DNA from: Micromonospora sp. WMMD1155
Lineage (GTDB): Bacteria; Actinomycetota; Actinomycetes; Mycobacteriales; Micromonosporaceae
Direction of reading: 5' to 3'
Length of the DNA stretch: 64,000 nt
Assembly: GCF_029581275.1 (NCBI RefSeq)
Contig: NZ_CP120742.1
Span: forward strand, 6,696,501-6,760,500
The position numbers and the translations under genes were made by a program. Of the stretch, positions 7,948 to 16,270 are shown piece after piece. How positions within the stretch are numbered: position 1 is the first letter of the stretch; each line of letters begins with the position of its first letter. Below the pieces are notes generated by a model. That model had not been told where the DNA came from, made no database searches, and was given only the letters and a program-made list of their open reading frames with translations.

Positions 7948-9710
7948 GCCGGACGCCGGTCCTCGGCGAGCTGGCCGTGCTCGACGACGTCGGGCCACCC
8001 CGGCGGGGCCGGGCCTATCCGGCGGCGGGGGCGACCTCGGCGCTGTTGCTGCCGGCCGCCGTGCTGCTCGGTGGGCTCGTGCTGTGGCCGGTGCTGCGCA
8101 CCATGCACGCCAGCGTCACCACCGACGGCCGCTGGGTCGGCGCGGAGCACTTCCGGACCGCGCTCGCCGCCCCGGGCACCGGCGCGGTGGTCGGCCGGAC
8201 GGTGTTGTGGGCGCTGCTGGTGCCGGCGGTGGTGACCGCGCTGGGCTACCTGCTCGCCGCCGCGTCGCGCCGCTCCGAGGAGGGCGGTCTGGTCCGGTTG
8301 ATCCTCCTGGTGCCGGTGGCGTTGCCGCTGGTCGTCACCGGGGTCACCTTCCGGCTGATGTACGACCCCGACCCGAGCCGGGGGTTGGCCACCCTGGTCG
8401 CCGCCCGGCTGACCGGCCGTTCGGCCGAGGACGCGCCGCAGTTGCTCGGGCCGGGGCTGGTCACCGTGGCGCTGATGTCGGCGTTCGTCTGGGCCTGGGT
8501 GGGCCTGGCCGTGCTGGTGTTCCGGTCCGCGTTGGACGCGGTGCCGCCGAGCCTCGCCGACGCGGTCCGCGCCTACGGGGGACGGCGTCGGCACGTCCTG
8601 TGGGACGCGCAGTGGCGACCCCTGCTGCTGCGTACCACGGCTGTGGTCTTCGCCCTGGTGGCGGTCGGCACCAGCCGCACGTTCGACCTGATCCTGGTCA
8701 TGACGCCCGGCTCGGTGCGCGACGAGGCGTCGGTGCTCGCGCTGCGGATCTGGCAGACGTCCGGTGGCACCACCACCGGCGACGGGGCCGCGCTCGGCGT
8801 GGTGTGGTTGGTGGCGGTCGTCGGCGGGATCATGGTGGCCGCACTCTTCGTCCGGCAGTCCTGGCCGCCGCCACCCGCCGAGGCGGCCCCGCCGCCCGGT
8901 CCGGTGGCCCCGCCCCGGCGGGTCATCCGGCTGCTCGCGGTCGGCGCGGCGGTGGCGTGGCTGGTGCCGCTCGTGGTGCTGGTCGCCACCTCGGCACACG
9001 GCAGGGTGGACGCCGCCGCACGCGGCTGGTGGTCGACGGCACCCGACGGCGAGTCCTACCGGGACCTGGTCACCGGCACCGAGTTGTGGCGCACGTTGGG
9101 CTTCACCCTGCTCCTGGCCACCGCGGTCACCGCCACGGTGCTGGTGGTCGCGCTGTTGGCCGCGTACCCGCTGGCCTGGTTGACCGGGCCGGCGGCGCAG
9201 GCCACCGGGCTGGTGCTGCTGGCCGCCAGCGTCGTGCCGGTCCAGGTCATCGCCGGTCCGGTCAACGAGGTACTGGGCCTGGTGCTCTCCTCCGGCACCA
9301 CCCAGGGTCTGGCCCTGGTGCACACCGCGTTGGGTGTGCCGTTCGCCGTCCTGGTGCTGCGTAACGCGTTCGCCGACCTGCCGGTCGAGCAGGTGCGCGA
9401 CGCCCGGCTGGGCGGCCGTCGGTGGTGGCACACCCTGCGTCGGTTGGCCCGGCACAACCTGTCGGCGGTGGTGGCGGTGTCCGTGCTGGAGTTCGTCCAG
9501 GTCTGGAACGACCTGGTGGTGGGTCGGCTGTTCAGCGGGCCCGGGGCGTCGCCGCTCGGGCCGTTCCTGGCCGAGCAGACCCGCAGCTTCGTGAGCAACA
9601 GCGGCGCCCTCGCGGCCAGTTCGGTGCTCGCCTCGGTGCTGCCGGTGGTGTTGGTGGTGCTGTCGCGGCGGCACCTGGTCGCCGGGCTCGTCTCCGGGGG
9701 TGTCCGCTGA
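7944..9710 (+). CDS. Fused double ABC permease (MalF-MalG/AglF-AglG type)
   Basis: This 588-residue protein fuses two sugar-importer permeases. Each half has about six transmembrane helices and one cytoplasmic EAA loop: SLADAVRAYGGRRRHVLW near residue 200 and VEQVRDARLGGRRWWH near residue 480. The linker around 310-330 is proline- and alanine-rich (PPPPAEAAPPPGP). Normally these halves are separate proteins. ATG 7944 overlaps the stop of the binding protein (ATGA). EAA loops dock onto the ATPase subunits, yet the only ATPase-like gene of the operon is catalytically degraded, so the transporter must borrow an ATPase or work differently (inference). Confidence 0.85.
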   Translation: MSRTPVLGELAVLDDVGPPRRGRAYPAAGATSALLLPAAVLLGGLVLWPVLRTMHASVTTDGRWVGAEHFRTALAAPGTGAVVGRTVLWALLVPAVVTALGYLLAAASRRSEEGGLVRLILLVPVALPLVVTGVTFRLMYDPDPSRGLATLVAARLTGRSAEDAPQLLGPGLVTVALMSAFVWAWVGLAVLVFRSALDAVPPSLADAVRAYGGRRRHVLWDAQWRPLLLRTTAVVFALVAVGTSRTFDLILVMTPGSVRDEASVLALRIWQTSGGTTTGDGAALGVVWLVAVVGGIMVAALFVRQSWPPPPAEAAPPPGPVAPPRRVIRLLAVGAAVAWLVPLVVLVATSAHGRVDAAARGWWSTAPDGESYRDLVTGTELWRTLGFTLLLATAVTATVLVVALLAAYPLAWLTGPAAQATGLVLLAASVVPVQVIAGPVNEVLGLVLSSGTTQGLALVHTALGVPFAVLVLRNAFADLPVEQVRDARLGGRRWWHTLRRLARHNLSAVVAVSVLEFVQVWNDLVVGRLFSGPGASPLGPFLAEQTRSFVSNSGALAASSVLASVLPVVLVVLSRRHLVAGLVSGGVR

Positions 9711-9751
9711 CCAGGCCGGGCGGTGGCCGCCGCAGCCCGCGCTGGCCGGCG

Positions 9752-12091
9752 TTGATCGCGATCGGCGGGGTGGTCAGCGGCGTCCTCGCCAACCTGGTCA
9801 GCAACCTCGCCAGCAACCTGCTCTCCGAGTTGGCGGCCAGCGTGCTCGGGCCGACCAGCATCGCCCTAGCCGTCGGCGGCATCCTCGGCTTCGTCGGGTA
9901 CGAGGTTCGTCGCCGCCGGGCCGACCGGGAGGTCGACCCCGAACCGACGGACGTGCTCACCACACCGGCCGCCGGCACGCCGAACCTGCCCTACACGGCG
10001 GAGTTCACCGGTCGCGTCGAGCACGTCGAGGCGGTCGTCGGGCTGCTCTCCCGGGAACACGCGGTGGCCGTGCTGGGCCGCCGCGCGGTGGGCACCTCCG
10101 CGTGCGCCGTGCAGGCCGCCAACCTGTGCCGGGAGGACTTCCCGGACGGGCAGTACTACCTCGACCTGCGCCGACACGGCCGACCCCGCTCGGCCCAACA
10201 GGTGCTCACCGCGCTGGCCCGGATCCTGGGCACCGCCCCACCGACCTCCGGGCGGCCGGACGCGCTCGTCGCCGCGGCCGACGCGCTGCGCGGCCAGCTC
10301 GACGGCCGCCGGATCCTGCTGGTGCTGGACAACGTCGACCGACCGGACCAGGTCCGGCCCCTGCTGCCGCCCACCGCGCGCACCTGCCGGCTGCTGCTCG
10401 CCGGCGGTCCGGCGCTGGCGGGGCTCAAGGGTGTGGTCGCGCACTGGATCGCCGAGCCGGGCACCTCCGAGGCGGTCGAGTTGTTCGCCGCCGCGGGCGG
10501 GGCCGCGCCGGCCGCCCGGGTTCGTCGGGCCGACCCGCGCACCGACCCGGCGGTCCGCGAGATCGTCGACCTGTGCGGCCGACAACCGCGCACCGTGCGC
10601 GCGCTCGGTTACCGCACCGCCCAGCACGGGTGGCGGCACTCCGACGTGCTGGACGCGCTGCGTCGCGCGGTGCAGACCCCACCACACCAGCGGCTCGCCG
10701 TGTCACCGGCCGCGCGTCTGATCACCGAGCGGGACACCGCGTACCGGGCGTTGAGCCGCGAGGCCCGACGGCTGTACCGGGTGATGTCGCTGATCCCCGC
10801 CCCGGTCGACCGGCCGACGATCGCCGCGCTGGCCGGGCGGCACACCGAGCGGGTTACCACGCTGCTCGACCAGTTGGCCGCCGCGGCGTTCGTGGTCGGC
10901 GCGCCCGGCGACCGGTACGAGATCCGCCCGCTGCTCGCCGACAGCGCCCGACTGCACCTGCGCGACGCCGACCCGGTCCGCGCCCGGGTAGCCGCGCAGG
11001 CCCGGCTGACCCGGTACCTGGCGCGCCGGGCCGAACAGCACGCGGCCAACCTGGCGGTGCTCGGCTCCCCGCCGGACCGGGAGTGGTCACTTCCGCTGGA
11101 CGACGACCCGTACGGCTGGTTCGACCTGCACCAGGAGCTGCTGCTGGCGGTCGTGCGGGTGCCCGCCGGGGCGGCCGAGACACTGCCCCGACGGGTCCGC
11201 CGGTGGTGGTTCCGGCTGGCCGTGGCGCTCTGCGGGTGGCTGGCGTACGCCGAGCGACTCGACGAGTGGGAGCAGGTCTGCCGCACCGTGCTGGCCACGC
11301 CGACCGCCGACGACCGACCGGAGATCGCCGGGTGGGCGCACAACGAGCTGGGTGTGCTGCGTCGGCGGCGGCACGATCCGCACGGGGCGGCGGCCGCACT
11401 CACCCTCGCGGTGAACGAACGCGGGCGCGGTGGCACCGCCCAGGCCCGGATGAACCTCGGCCTGGCCCTGCTCGACCTGGGGCAGCTCGACGACGCGGTG
11501 GAGCACCTGGAGATGTCCCGGCGACACCGTTCCGGGGCCGACCGGGCCGGTCACGCGCTCACCGACCTGGGTCTCGGCGCGGCGCAGCTCGCCCGGGGTG
11601 AGCTGGACAGCGCGCACCACCATTTGGTGCGGGCGGCCAACACGTTCCGGTCGGTGGGTGACGCCCGCGGGTACGCGGCGGCGTTGACCAACCTGGTCCT
11701 GGTGCACGCGGGTCTCGGCGAGCACCTGGACGCCGCGCAGGCGTGGCGGGCGGCGCTGCGCGAGTACGACTCGGTCAACGACCCGACCAGCCGGGCGACG
11801 GCGCTGCTCAACGCCGGGGCGACACTGCTGACCAGCACGCCGGGGCAGGCGCGCACGGCGTACGACCTGTTGGCCGAGAGTCGACGGCTGCGCGAGGAGA
11901 CACGGCCCACGGCGGGGTTGGCGCGCACCCTGCTCTACCTGGGTGACGCCCGCGCCGCGCTGGGCGAGCACGCCGACGCGCGGCGGCACTGGGCGGACGC
12001 GGCGACGGTCGCCGAGGAGGTCGGCGACGAGCAAGGGCTGGCCGCCGCCGACGCGCGACTGGAGGACGACGCCGCGGACCGCGTGACATAG
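9752..12091 (+). CDS. Membrane-anchored STAND/NB-ARC-like TPR protein with altered P-loop
   Basis: This protein has about 779 residues. A hydrophobic N-terminal helix (LIAIGGVVSGVLANLVSN) and a second one (IALAVGGILGFVGYEV) are followed by an NB-ARC-like region. The P-loop position near residue 108 reads LGRRAVGTSACAV, with Thr-Ser in place of Lys-Thr, while Walker B is kept (ILLVLDNVD near 188). A winged-helix region includes FVVGAPGDRYEIRPLL. TPR-like helices, with the pattern ALTNLVLVHAGLGEHLDAAQAW, run from about 520 to the end. The start is uncertain: TTG 9752 is the first usual start codon, but CTG 9707 would overlap the permease stop. It follows the importer operon closely. Likely a signalling scaffold; its partner is unknown. 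Confidence 0.7.
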   Translation: MIAIGGVVSGVLANLVSNLASNLLSELAASVLGPTSIALAVGGILGFVGYEVRRRRADREVDPEPTDVLTTPAAGTPNLPYTAEFTGRVEHVEAVVGLLSREHAVAVLGRRAVGTSACAVQAANLCREDFPDGQYYLDLRRHGRPRSAQQVLTALARILGTAPPTSGRPDALVAAADALRGQLDGRRILLVLDNVDRPDQVRPLLPPTARTCRLLLAGGPALAGLKGVVAHWIAEPGTSEAVELFAAAGGAAPAARVRRADPRTDPAVREIVDLCGRQPRTVRALGYRTAQHGWRHSDVLDALRRAVQTPPHQRLAVSPAARLITERDTAYRALSREARRLYRVMSLIPAPVDRPTIAALAGRHTERVTTLLDQLAAAAFVVGAPGDRYEIRPLLADSARLHLRDADPVRARVAAQARLTRYLARRAEQHAANLAVLGSPPDREWSLPLDDDPYGWFDLHQELLLAVVRVPAGAAETLPRRVRRWWFRLAVALCGWLAYAERLDEWEQVCRTVLATPTADDRPEIAGWAHNELGVLRRRRHDPHGAAAALTLAVNERGRGGTAQARMNLGLALLDLGQLDDAVEHLEMSRRHRSGADRAGHALTDLGLGAAQLARGELDSAHHHLVRAANTFRSVGDARGYAAALTNLVLVHAGLGEHLDAAQAWRAALREYDSVNDPTSRATALLNAGATLLTSTPGQARTAYDLLAESRRLREETRPTAGLARTLLYLGDARAALGEHADARRHWADAATVAEEVGDEQGLAAADARLEDDAADRVT

Positions 12092-12131
12092 GTCGCCCGG
12101 GTTGGCCGGTGGCACGGCTCTGGGAGACTCT

Positions 12132-12755
12132 GTGATCGTGGACGCGCTCGCGGTACGGGGACTCAGTCGCACCTTCGGCAACCTGGTGGTGCTCGACGAC
12201 GTGAGTTTCACGCTCCCGGCGGGCCGGATCGCCGTGGTGCTGGGCCCGAACGGCAGCGGTAAGACCACCCTGCTGCGCTGTGTGGTCGGCGCGGACCGGC
12301 CGGACGCGGGCGAGGTGCTGGTGCAGGGTCGCCGGGCCGACGAGACCGACCCGCAGGTGCGGGCGCTGGTGGCCGCCGCCCTGGACGACATCGACTTCTT
12401 CCCCGACCTGTCCGTGGTCGAGCACCTGCAACTGGTCGCGTACGCGCACGGGGGCGACTCCGAGCCGGTCGAGGAGGTCCTCGCCGAGCTGGGTCTGGAG
12501 CCGGCCCGCGACCAGTTGCCGGTGACGTTGTCCAGCGGGCAACGCCGCCGGTTGGCGCTCGCCTCCTGTTTCGTCCGACCCCGTCGGGTGCTGATCCTGG
12601 ACGAGCCCGAGCAACGGCTGGACGTCCGTGGGCGGCAGTGGCTCACCGAGCGCCTGCTCCGGGAACGCGAGGCGGGCACCGCCGTGCTGCTGGCCTCGCA
12701 CGACCCGGAGTTGATCGACGCGGTGGTCGACGAGCGCATCGAGATCGGCCGGTGA
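12132..12755 (+). CDS. ABC transporter ATP-binding protein
   Basis: This 207-residue ATPase has intact motifs: Walker A GPNGSGKTT, signature LSSGQRRRLALAS, and Walker B VLILDEPEQRLD followed by an H-loop LASHD. The domain is compact, as in exporter ATPases of the CcmA or bacteriocin-export type, with no regulatory C-terminal domain. The start is GTG 12132 with GGGAGA just upstream; GTG 12138 is an alternative. It overlaps the next gene by GTGA, so the two are coupled and should form one complex. It contrasts with the degraded ATPase-like gene 5.5 kb upstream on the same strand and might in principle serve more than one permease (speculation). Confidence 0.85.
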   Translation: MIVDALAVRGLSRTFGNLVVLDDVSFTLPAGRIAVVLGPNGSGKTTLLRCVVGADRPDAGEVLVQGRRADETDPQVRALVAAALDDIDFFPDLSVVEHLQLVAYAHGGDSEPVEEVLAELGLEPARDQLPVTLSSGQRRRLALASCFVRPRRVLILDEPEQRLDVRGRQWLTERLLREREAGTAVLLASHDPELIDAVVDERIEIGR

Positions 12756-14173
12756 CCGCCCCGACGGCCACCATCGCCGACACGCCGACCGGGGTACCCA
12801 CCGCGCGGCAACTGCGGACACACCTGCGGAAGGCGCGCAGCCGGCACCACGACCACTCCCTCGGCGACGTGCTGGGCAGCGCGTACGTGATCGTCCTGTT
12901 CGTGGGCATGTACGGGTGGTTCGCGATCAGCGCGAGTCGTGACCTGCTGGACTCCCCCACGGTGGGGCAGGCCGAGCCGGGCGTGCGCTGGTGGCTGGCG
13001 GTCGCGGCGCTGCTGGCCGGCGCCGGCCTCGCCTGGCGTGGCCTGCGCGCGCTCGGGCCGCTGCTGGTCACCCCGGCCACGCAGAGCTGGGCGACGAGCG
13101 CGCCGGTCGACCGGCGGGCCTGGCTCGCGCCGCGCTTCGTCCTGCTGCTGGTCGGCGCTGCGACCGGCACCGCCGCGCTCGGGGTGGCCGTCGCCGCGCT
13201 CGGCGGTGTCACCGACCCGGGTGCCCTGGGCTGGGCGGCCGCGGCCGGCGCGGGCTGGGGCGCGGCCGCGCTGGCGCTCAGCGTCGTCGCCCAGAGCAGC
13301 CGGGCGGGTCGACGGTGGCCGACGCTGGCCGGTGCGGTCCCGTTGACGGCGGCCGCCGTGATCACCGGCGCGGTGGTGCTCGTCGGTGGCCTGGGCGACG
13401 CGTTGCCCCGGCCGACGACGACCCCGACCGTCGCGCTGTTCGCCGTCGCGCTGCCCCTGGCCGCCCTGGGCACGGTCCTCGCGGTACGCGCGCTACCCCG
13501 CGTCGACCGGGCCACCCTGACCACCGGCGCCCAGTTCGCCAACGCCGCCTCCACCGCGACGATCCTGCTGGACCCGAGTCTCCTCGCCGGGCTGGTGGAG
13601 AGCCGGCGGTGGCGGCGGGTCGGCAAGGTCCGCAGCAGCCGGTTCCTGGCCGGTCCGGGCTGGTGGGCGCTGCTCCAGGCCGACGTACGGCGGCTGCGTC
13701 GCCACCCGAGCGCGGTGCTGATCTGGGCGGCGCTGATCGGAGTGCAGTACGCTACCGCGCTCGCCCTGCCCGGGTTGGCCGGTGCCGCGCAGGTGGTGTT
13801 CGCGTACCTCGCCGTCGACCGGCTGACCGGTGGTCTGCGGTCGATCAGCCGCTCACCCGGGCTGCGTCGGGCGCTCGGGGGCAGCGACAACCTGCTGCGC
13901 GGCGTCCACGTGGTGGTGCCGGCGGTCGGCGCGGGTCTGTGGTGGTTGCTGACGGTGCCGACTGTCGAGCCGGGGCCGCCGTGGTTGGCGCCGACCCTGG
14001 CGCTAGGGGTGGTGGCCGCCGCGTTCCGGGCCGGCACCCGTCCGCCCATCGACTACGGCGGCGCTACTGTCAACACCCCGTTCGGGATGGTCCCGGTCGA
14101 CCTGCTGCGCCAGGGCTCACGGGGGCTGGCCCTGCTCGCCGTGCTGGTGCTGGTCCAGCTGTTCCTGGGCTGA
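12752..14173 (+). CDS. Multi-span membrane protein, ABC permease partner (DUF6297-like)
   Basis: This 473-residue integral membrane protein begins with a soluble segment rich in charged residues (TARQLRTHLRKARSRHHDHS). About ten to twelve hydrophobic helices follow, interrupted by a basic cytoplasmic loop (GLVESRRWRRVGKVRSSRF). GTG 12752 overlaps the stop of the ATPase gene, and the length and pairing fit actinobacterial DUF6297-type permeases, though I recall that family only from memory. No substrate motif is visible. Together the two genes look like a small exporter or a membrane-remodelling ABC unit. Confidence 0.75.
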   Translation: MTAPTATIADTPTGVPTARQLRTHLRKARSRHHDHSLGDVLGSAYVIVLFVGMYGWFAISASRDLLDSPTVGQAEPGVRWWLAVAALLAGAGLAWRGLRALGPLLVTPATQSWATSAPVDRRAWLAPRFVLLLVGAATGTAALGVAVAALGGVTDPGALGWAAAAGAGWGAAALALSVVAQSSRAGRRWPTLAGAVPLTAAAVITGAVVLVGGLGDALPRPTTTPTVALFAVALPLAALGTVLAVRALPRVDRATLTTGAQFANAASTATILLDPSLLAGLVESRRWRRVGKVRSSRFLAGPGWWALLQADVRRLRRHPSAVLIWAALIGVQYATALALPGLAGAAQVVFAYLAVDRLTGGLRSISRSPGLRRALGGSDNLLRGVHVVVPAVGAGLWWLLTVPTVEPGPPWLAPTLALGVVAAAFRAGTRPPIDYGGATVNTPFGMVPVDLLRQGSRGLALLAVLVLVQLFLG

Positions 14174-14207
14174 CCGGCCGCCACCCTCGACCGGCCGGCC
14201 CGGCCGC

Positions 14208-15239
14208 TCAACCGTCCAGGCGGCGGACCATGTTCATGATGGTCTCCACCTGCGCGCCGCCCTTGATCGGGAAGTTGGTCGCGCCGAGGTAGCCCCACCA
14301 GTCCCAGCAGCCGTTCGGGTTGCTGAGGCTGGTGCCCGCCTGCGGGTAGAGGACGATCAGGTTGTTGGTGTCGGCGTACTGGTTGAGGTTCGCCCGGTCG
14401 ACGAAGGCCGTGCCCACCGCGCCGGCTCCCTGCGCGCAGCCGTGCAGGGAGGCCAGCAGTCGGCACGACTGGCCGGCCGCGCAGGCCGACGGGACGTACG
14501 CGTAACCGTTGGCGTCCATGCTCAACCCGTTGGCCCAGCCGTTGACCGCGAAGGTGTTCTGGCTGAACCGGACGAGCGTGCCGCCGAGCGCGCCGGTGTT
14601 CGGTGCGTTCACCCCGCCCAGCAGCTTGCGCAGCAACGCGTTCTGCGGGTCGGTGCCGCAGTCGTTGAGGAAGGGCGACGCGGTCGCCGTGCAGCCGAGC
14701 GTGCCGTAAGGGGTGACCCAGGAGTGACCGGCGGCGGAGCCGCTGTCGTACTGCACGGTGGCCCCGAAGTGCTGGTAGTAGCGGACCAGGTCGTCGGTGA
14801 CGGACTTCTTGACGGTGGTGTCGTTGCCGCCGTGGAACACGTACACCGGATCGCCGGACAGGTTGCCGACCGGGTCGACCCAGCCGTACGACGCCCACGT
14901 GCGGGTGTAGGTCTGCAGGGCGGTCAGGTTCGTCGGGTACGCGTTGTCGCCGCACCCGTAGAGCGCCTGCGCGACGGTGTTCTGCGAGCAGTAGTACGGC
15001 CCGGCGGCGAACACCGCCGCGCCGCGGATGCGGGACGAGTAGGCGACGTGCAGTTGCGTCGCCATGTAGCCACCGGAGGAGACACCGGCGACGTAGACGC
15101 CGGAGACGTTGTAGGTGCCCAACGACCCGGCGACCGGGGTCTTGGTGGGCGGGGTGGCGGCCTGGGCGGGGGTGGCGGTGGTCAGGGCGAGCAGAAGGAC
15201 GGCGGCGAGGGTGGTGGCGATCTTCCGCGGTGTGGACAT
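14208..15239 (-). CDS. Secreted PHB depolymerase family esterase
   Basis: This is a 343-residue secreted alpha/beta hydrolase. A Sec signal peptide (basic MSTPRK, hydrophobic LAAVLLLALTT, cleavage after PAQA) precedes the catalytic domain. The lipase box is GVSSG with nucleophile Ser54, an Asp lies in the HGGNDTTV segment, and the His is probably in AAGHSW. LASLHGCAQ provides the conserved oxyanion His of poly(3-hydroxybutyrate) depolymerases. There are many cysteines for disulfides. No fibronectin-linker or substrate-binding domain follows, so activity on solid polymer is uncertain; short polyesters or other esters are possible. It is a monocistronic unit. Confidence 0.82.
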   Translation of the reverse strand: MSTPRKIATTLAAVLLLALTTATPAQAATPPTKTPVAGSLGTYNVSGVYVAGVSSGGYMATQLHVAYSSRIRGAAVFAAGPYYCSQNTVAQALYGCGDNAYPTNLTALQTYTRTWASYGWVDPVGNLSGDPVYVFHGGNDTTVKKSVTDDLVRYYQHFGATVQYDSGSAAGHSWVTPYGTLGCTATASPFLNDCGTDPQNALLRKLLGGVNAPNTGALGGTLVRFSQNTFAVNGWANGLSMDANGYAYVPSACAAGQSCRLLASLHGCAQGAGAVGTAFVDRANLNQYADTNNLIVLYPQAGTSLSNPNGCWDWWGYLGATNFPIKGGAQVETIMNMVRRLDG

Positions 15240-15352
15240 GGGCGCTCCTCGACAGCGCCGACGGGGGTGACGGCGCGCGCCGAAGCTACCGTGACATAGA
15301 CCACATCAGACATGAGTACGGCCGACACGTTCGCCGTCGCCGGTGTGGTCCC

Positions 15353-15955
15353 TCAGACGGTGTCGCCGGGGGCGAGATGGCGGTAGCCGGGGATGGTCTC
15401 GCCGAACCAACCGGCCACGCTGGCCAGGCCGCGCTCGTTGAGCTGCGCGTCGTGGATCGGGTACGCGGCGGCAGCGCCCACGGCGGCAGCGAACCGGATC
15501 GCTTCGTCGAGGCGCAGCCACGACCCCTGGGCCGGGACGAGCACCGTGCGCACCGGCTCGTCCGGCACGTGCAACGAGTCACCGGGGTGGTAGAGCCCGT
15601 CACCGACCAGGTAGCCCAGGTTGGGGCAGTCCGGCTGTCCCTCGTGGATCGCCGCGTGCCGGCCGCCGTGGGCACTGACCTCGATGCCGGCCGCCGTGAA
15701 GCGTTGCCCCGCGCGGACCCGGGTCACCGGCAGCGGCGCGAGATCCGGCAGTCGGGCGCCCTCCGGGGCGTACACGGGGACGCCCAGGCCGGCGAGGCGC
15801 AGCACGTCCACGTGGTCGGTGTGCTCGTGGGTGACCAGGACGGCGTCCGCGCCGACCAGGGCACTGGGCTCGCTCCATGTGCCCGGGTCGATGACCAACA
15901 CCCCGCCGTCGTGCTCGACCCGGACGCAGGCGTGGGTGAACCGTGTGATCCGCAC
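15353..15955 (-). CDS. MBL-fold metal-dependent hydrolase (UlaG/YcbL-like)
   Basis: This is a 200-residue metallo-beta-lactamase fold protein. It opens VRITRFTHACVRVEHDGGVLVIDPG and carries the metal motif THEHTDH, followed by GHRHAAI-like AHGGRHAAIHEG and later histidines in LYHPGDSL and YPIHDAQ. The architecture resembles the UlaG-type L-ascorbate-6-phosphate lactonase superfamily common in actinobacteria. GTG 15955 is the only start that places the first strand correctly; longer versions of this frame run antisense through the neighbouring genes and are not real. The substrate is unknown. Confidence 0.85.
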   Translation of the reverse strand: MRITRFTHACVRVEHDGGVLVIDPGTWSEPSALVGADAVLVTHEHTDHVDVLRLAGLGVPVYAPEGARLPDLAPLPVTRVRAGQRFTAAGIEVSAHGGRHAAIHEGQPDCPNLGYLVGDGLYHPGDSLHVPDEPVRTVLVPAQGSWLRLDEAIRFAAAVGAAAAYPIHDAQLNERGLASVAGWFGETIPGYRHLAPGDTV

Positions 15956-16270
15956 TCGGCGACGGTACGCCGCCGGTGTGACGCTCGGGCCGGGCCCGCC
16001 TCTCCCGCGGCCGGCTACGTCAGCTCTCCAACGCGTCGTGCTCGGTGGTCGACGCGCTGAGCAACGCCCGCTCACGTTCACTGTCGCCCACCGCGCCCAC
16101 CCTCCGTGGTCGCACCGTACCGTTACCGTCACCCTATGAGGGGTGGAGAGGGTCCGGGCGGTGACCCCGTCGCGCTCGAACGGGACAGCGGCCGGCGAAG
16201 CGGGCACGTATCGTCCGCGTTCCGGATCACCGACCGGTGGCCGGGCCGGTCGACGGCGGAGGGGGATCGG
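15956..16270. other. Intergenic region with a possible 23-residue micro-ORF
   Basis: This 315-base region separates the divergent MBL hydrolase and PLD-like genes. On the minus strand a GTG at 16091, with GGAGG nine bases upstream, opens a 23-codon frame (VGDSERERALLSASTTEHDALES) ending at 16020. This is possible but unproven as a gene. The plus-strand frame of the next gene is open back to 16106, but its best start with a Shine-Dalgarno site is at 16271. I see nothing else defined here. Confidence 0.3.

Noticed and set aside
6262..7998. A 578-residue minus-strand frame opposite the importer operon
   Set aside because: Low-complexity Arg/Gly/Ala composition typical of GC-frame shadows; the plus strand has three coupled genes with clear domains.
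7905..9674. A 589-residue His/Gln/Gly-rich minus-strand frame
   Set aside because: It is the complement of the double permease, whose EAA loops and helices are unmistakable.
9422..9751. Upstream extension of the STAND/TPR protein into the permease gene
   Set aside because: The extra sequence is Gly/Ala/Arg-rich shadow of the permease; a start at 9752 (or CTG 9707) is more reasonable.
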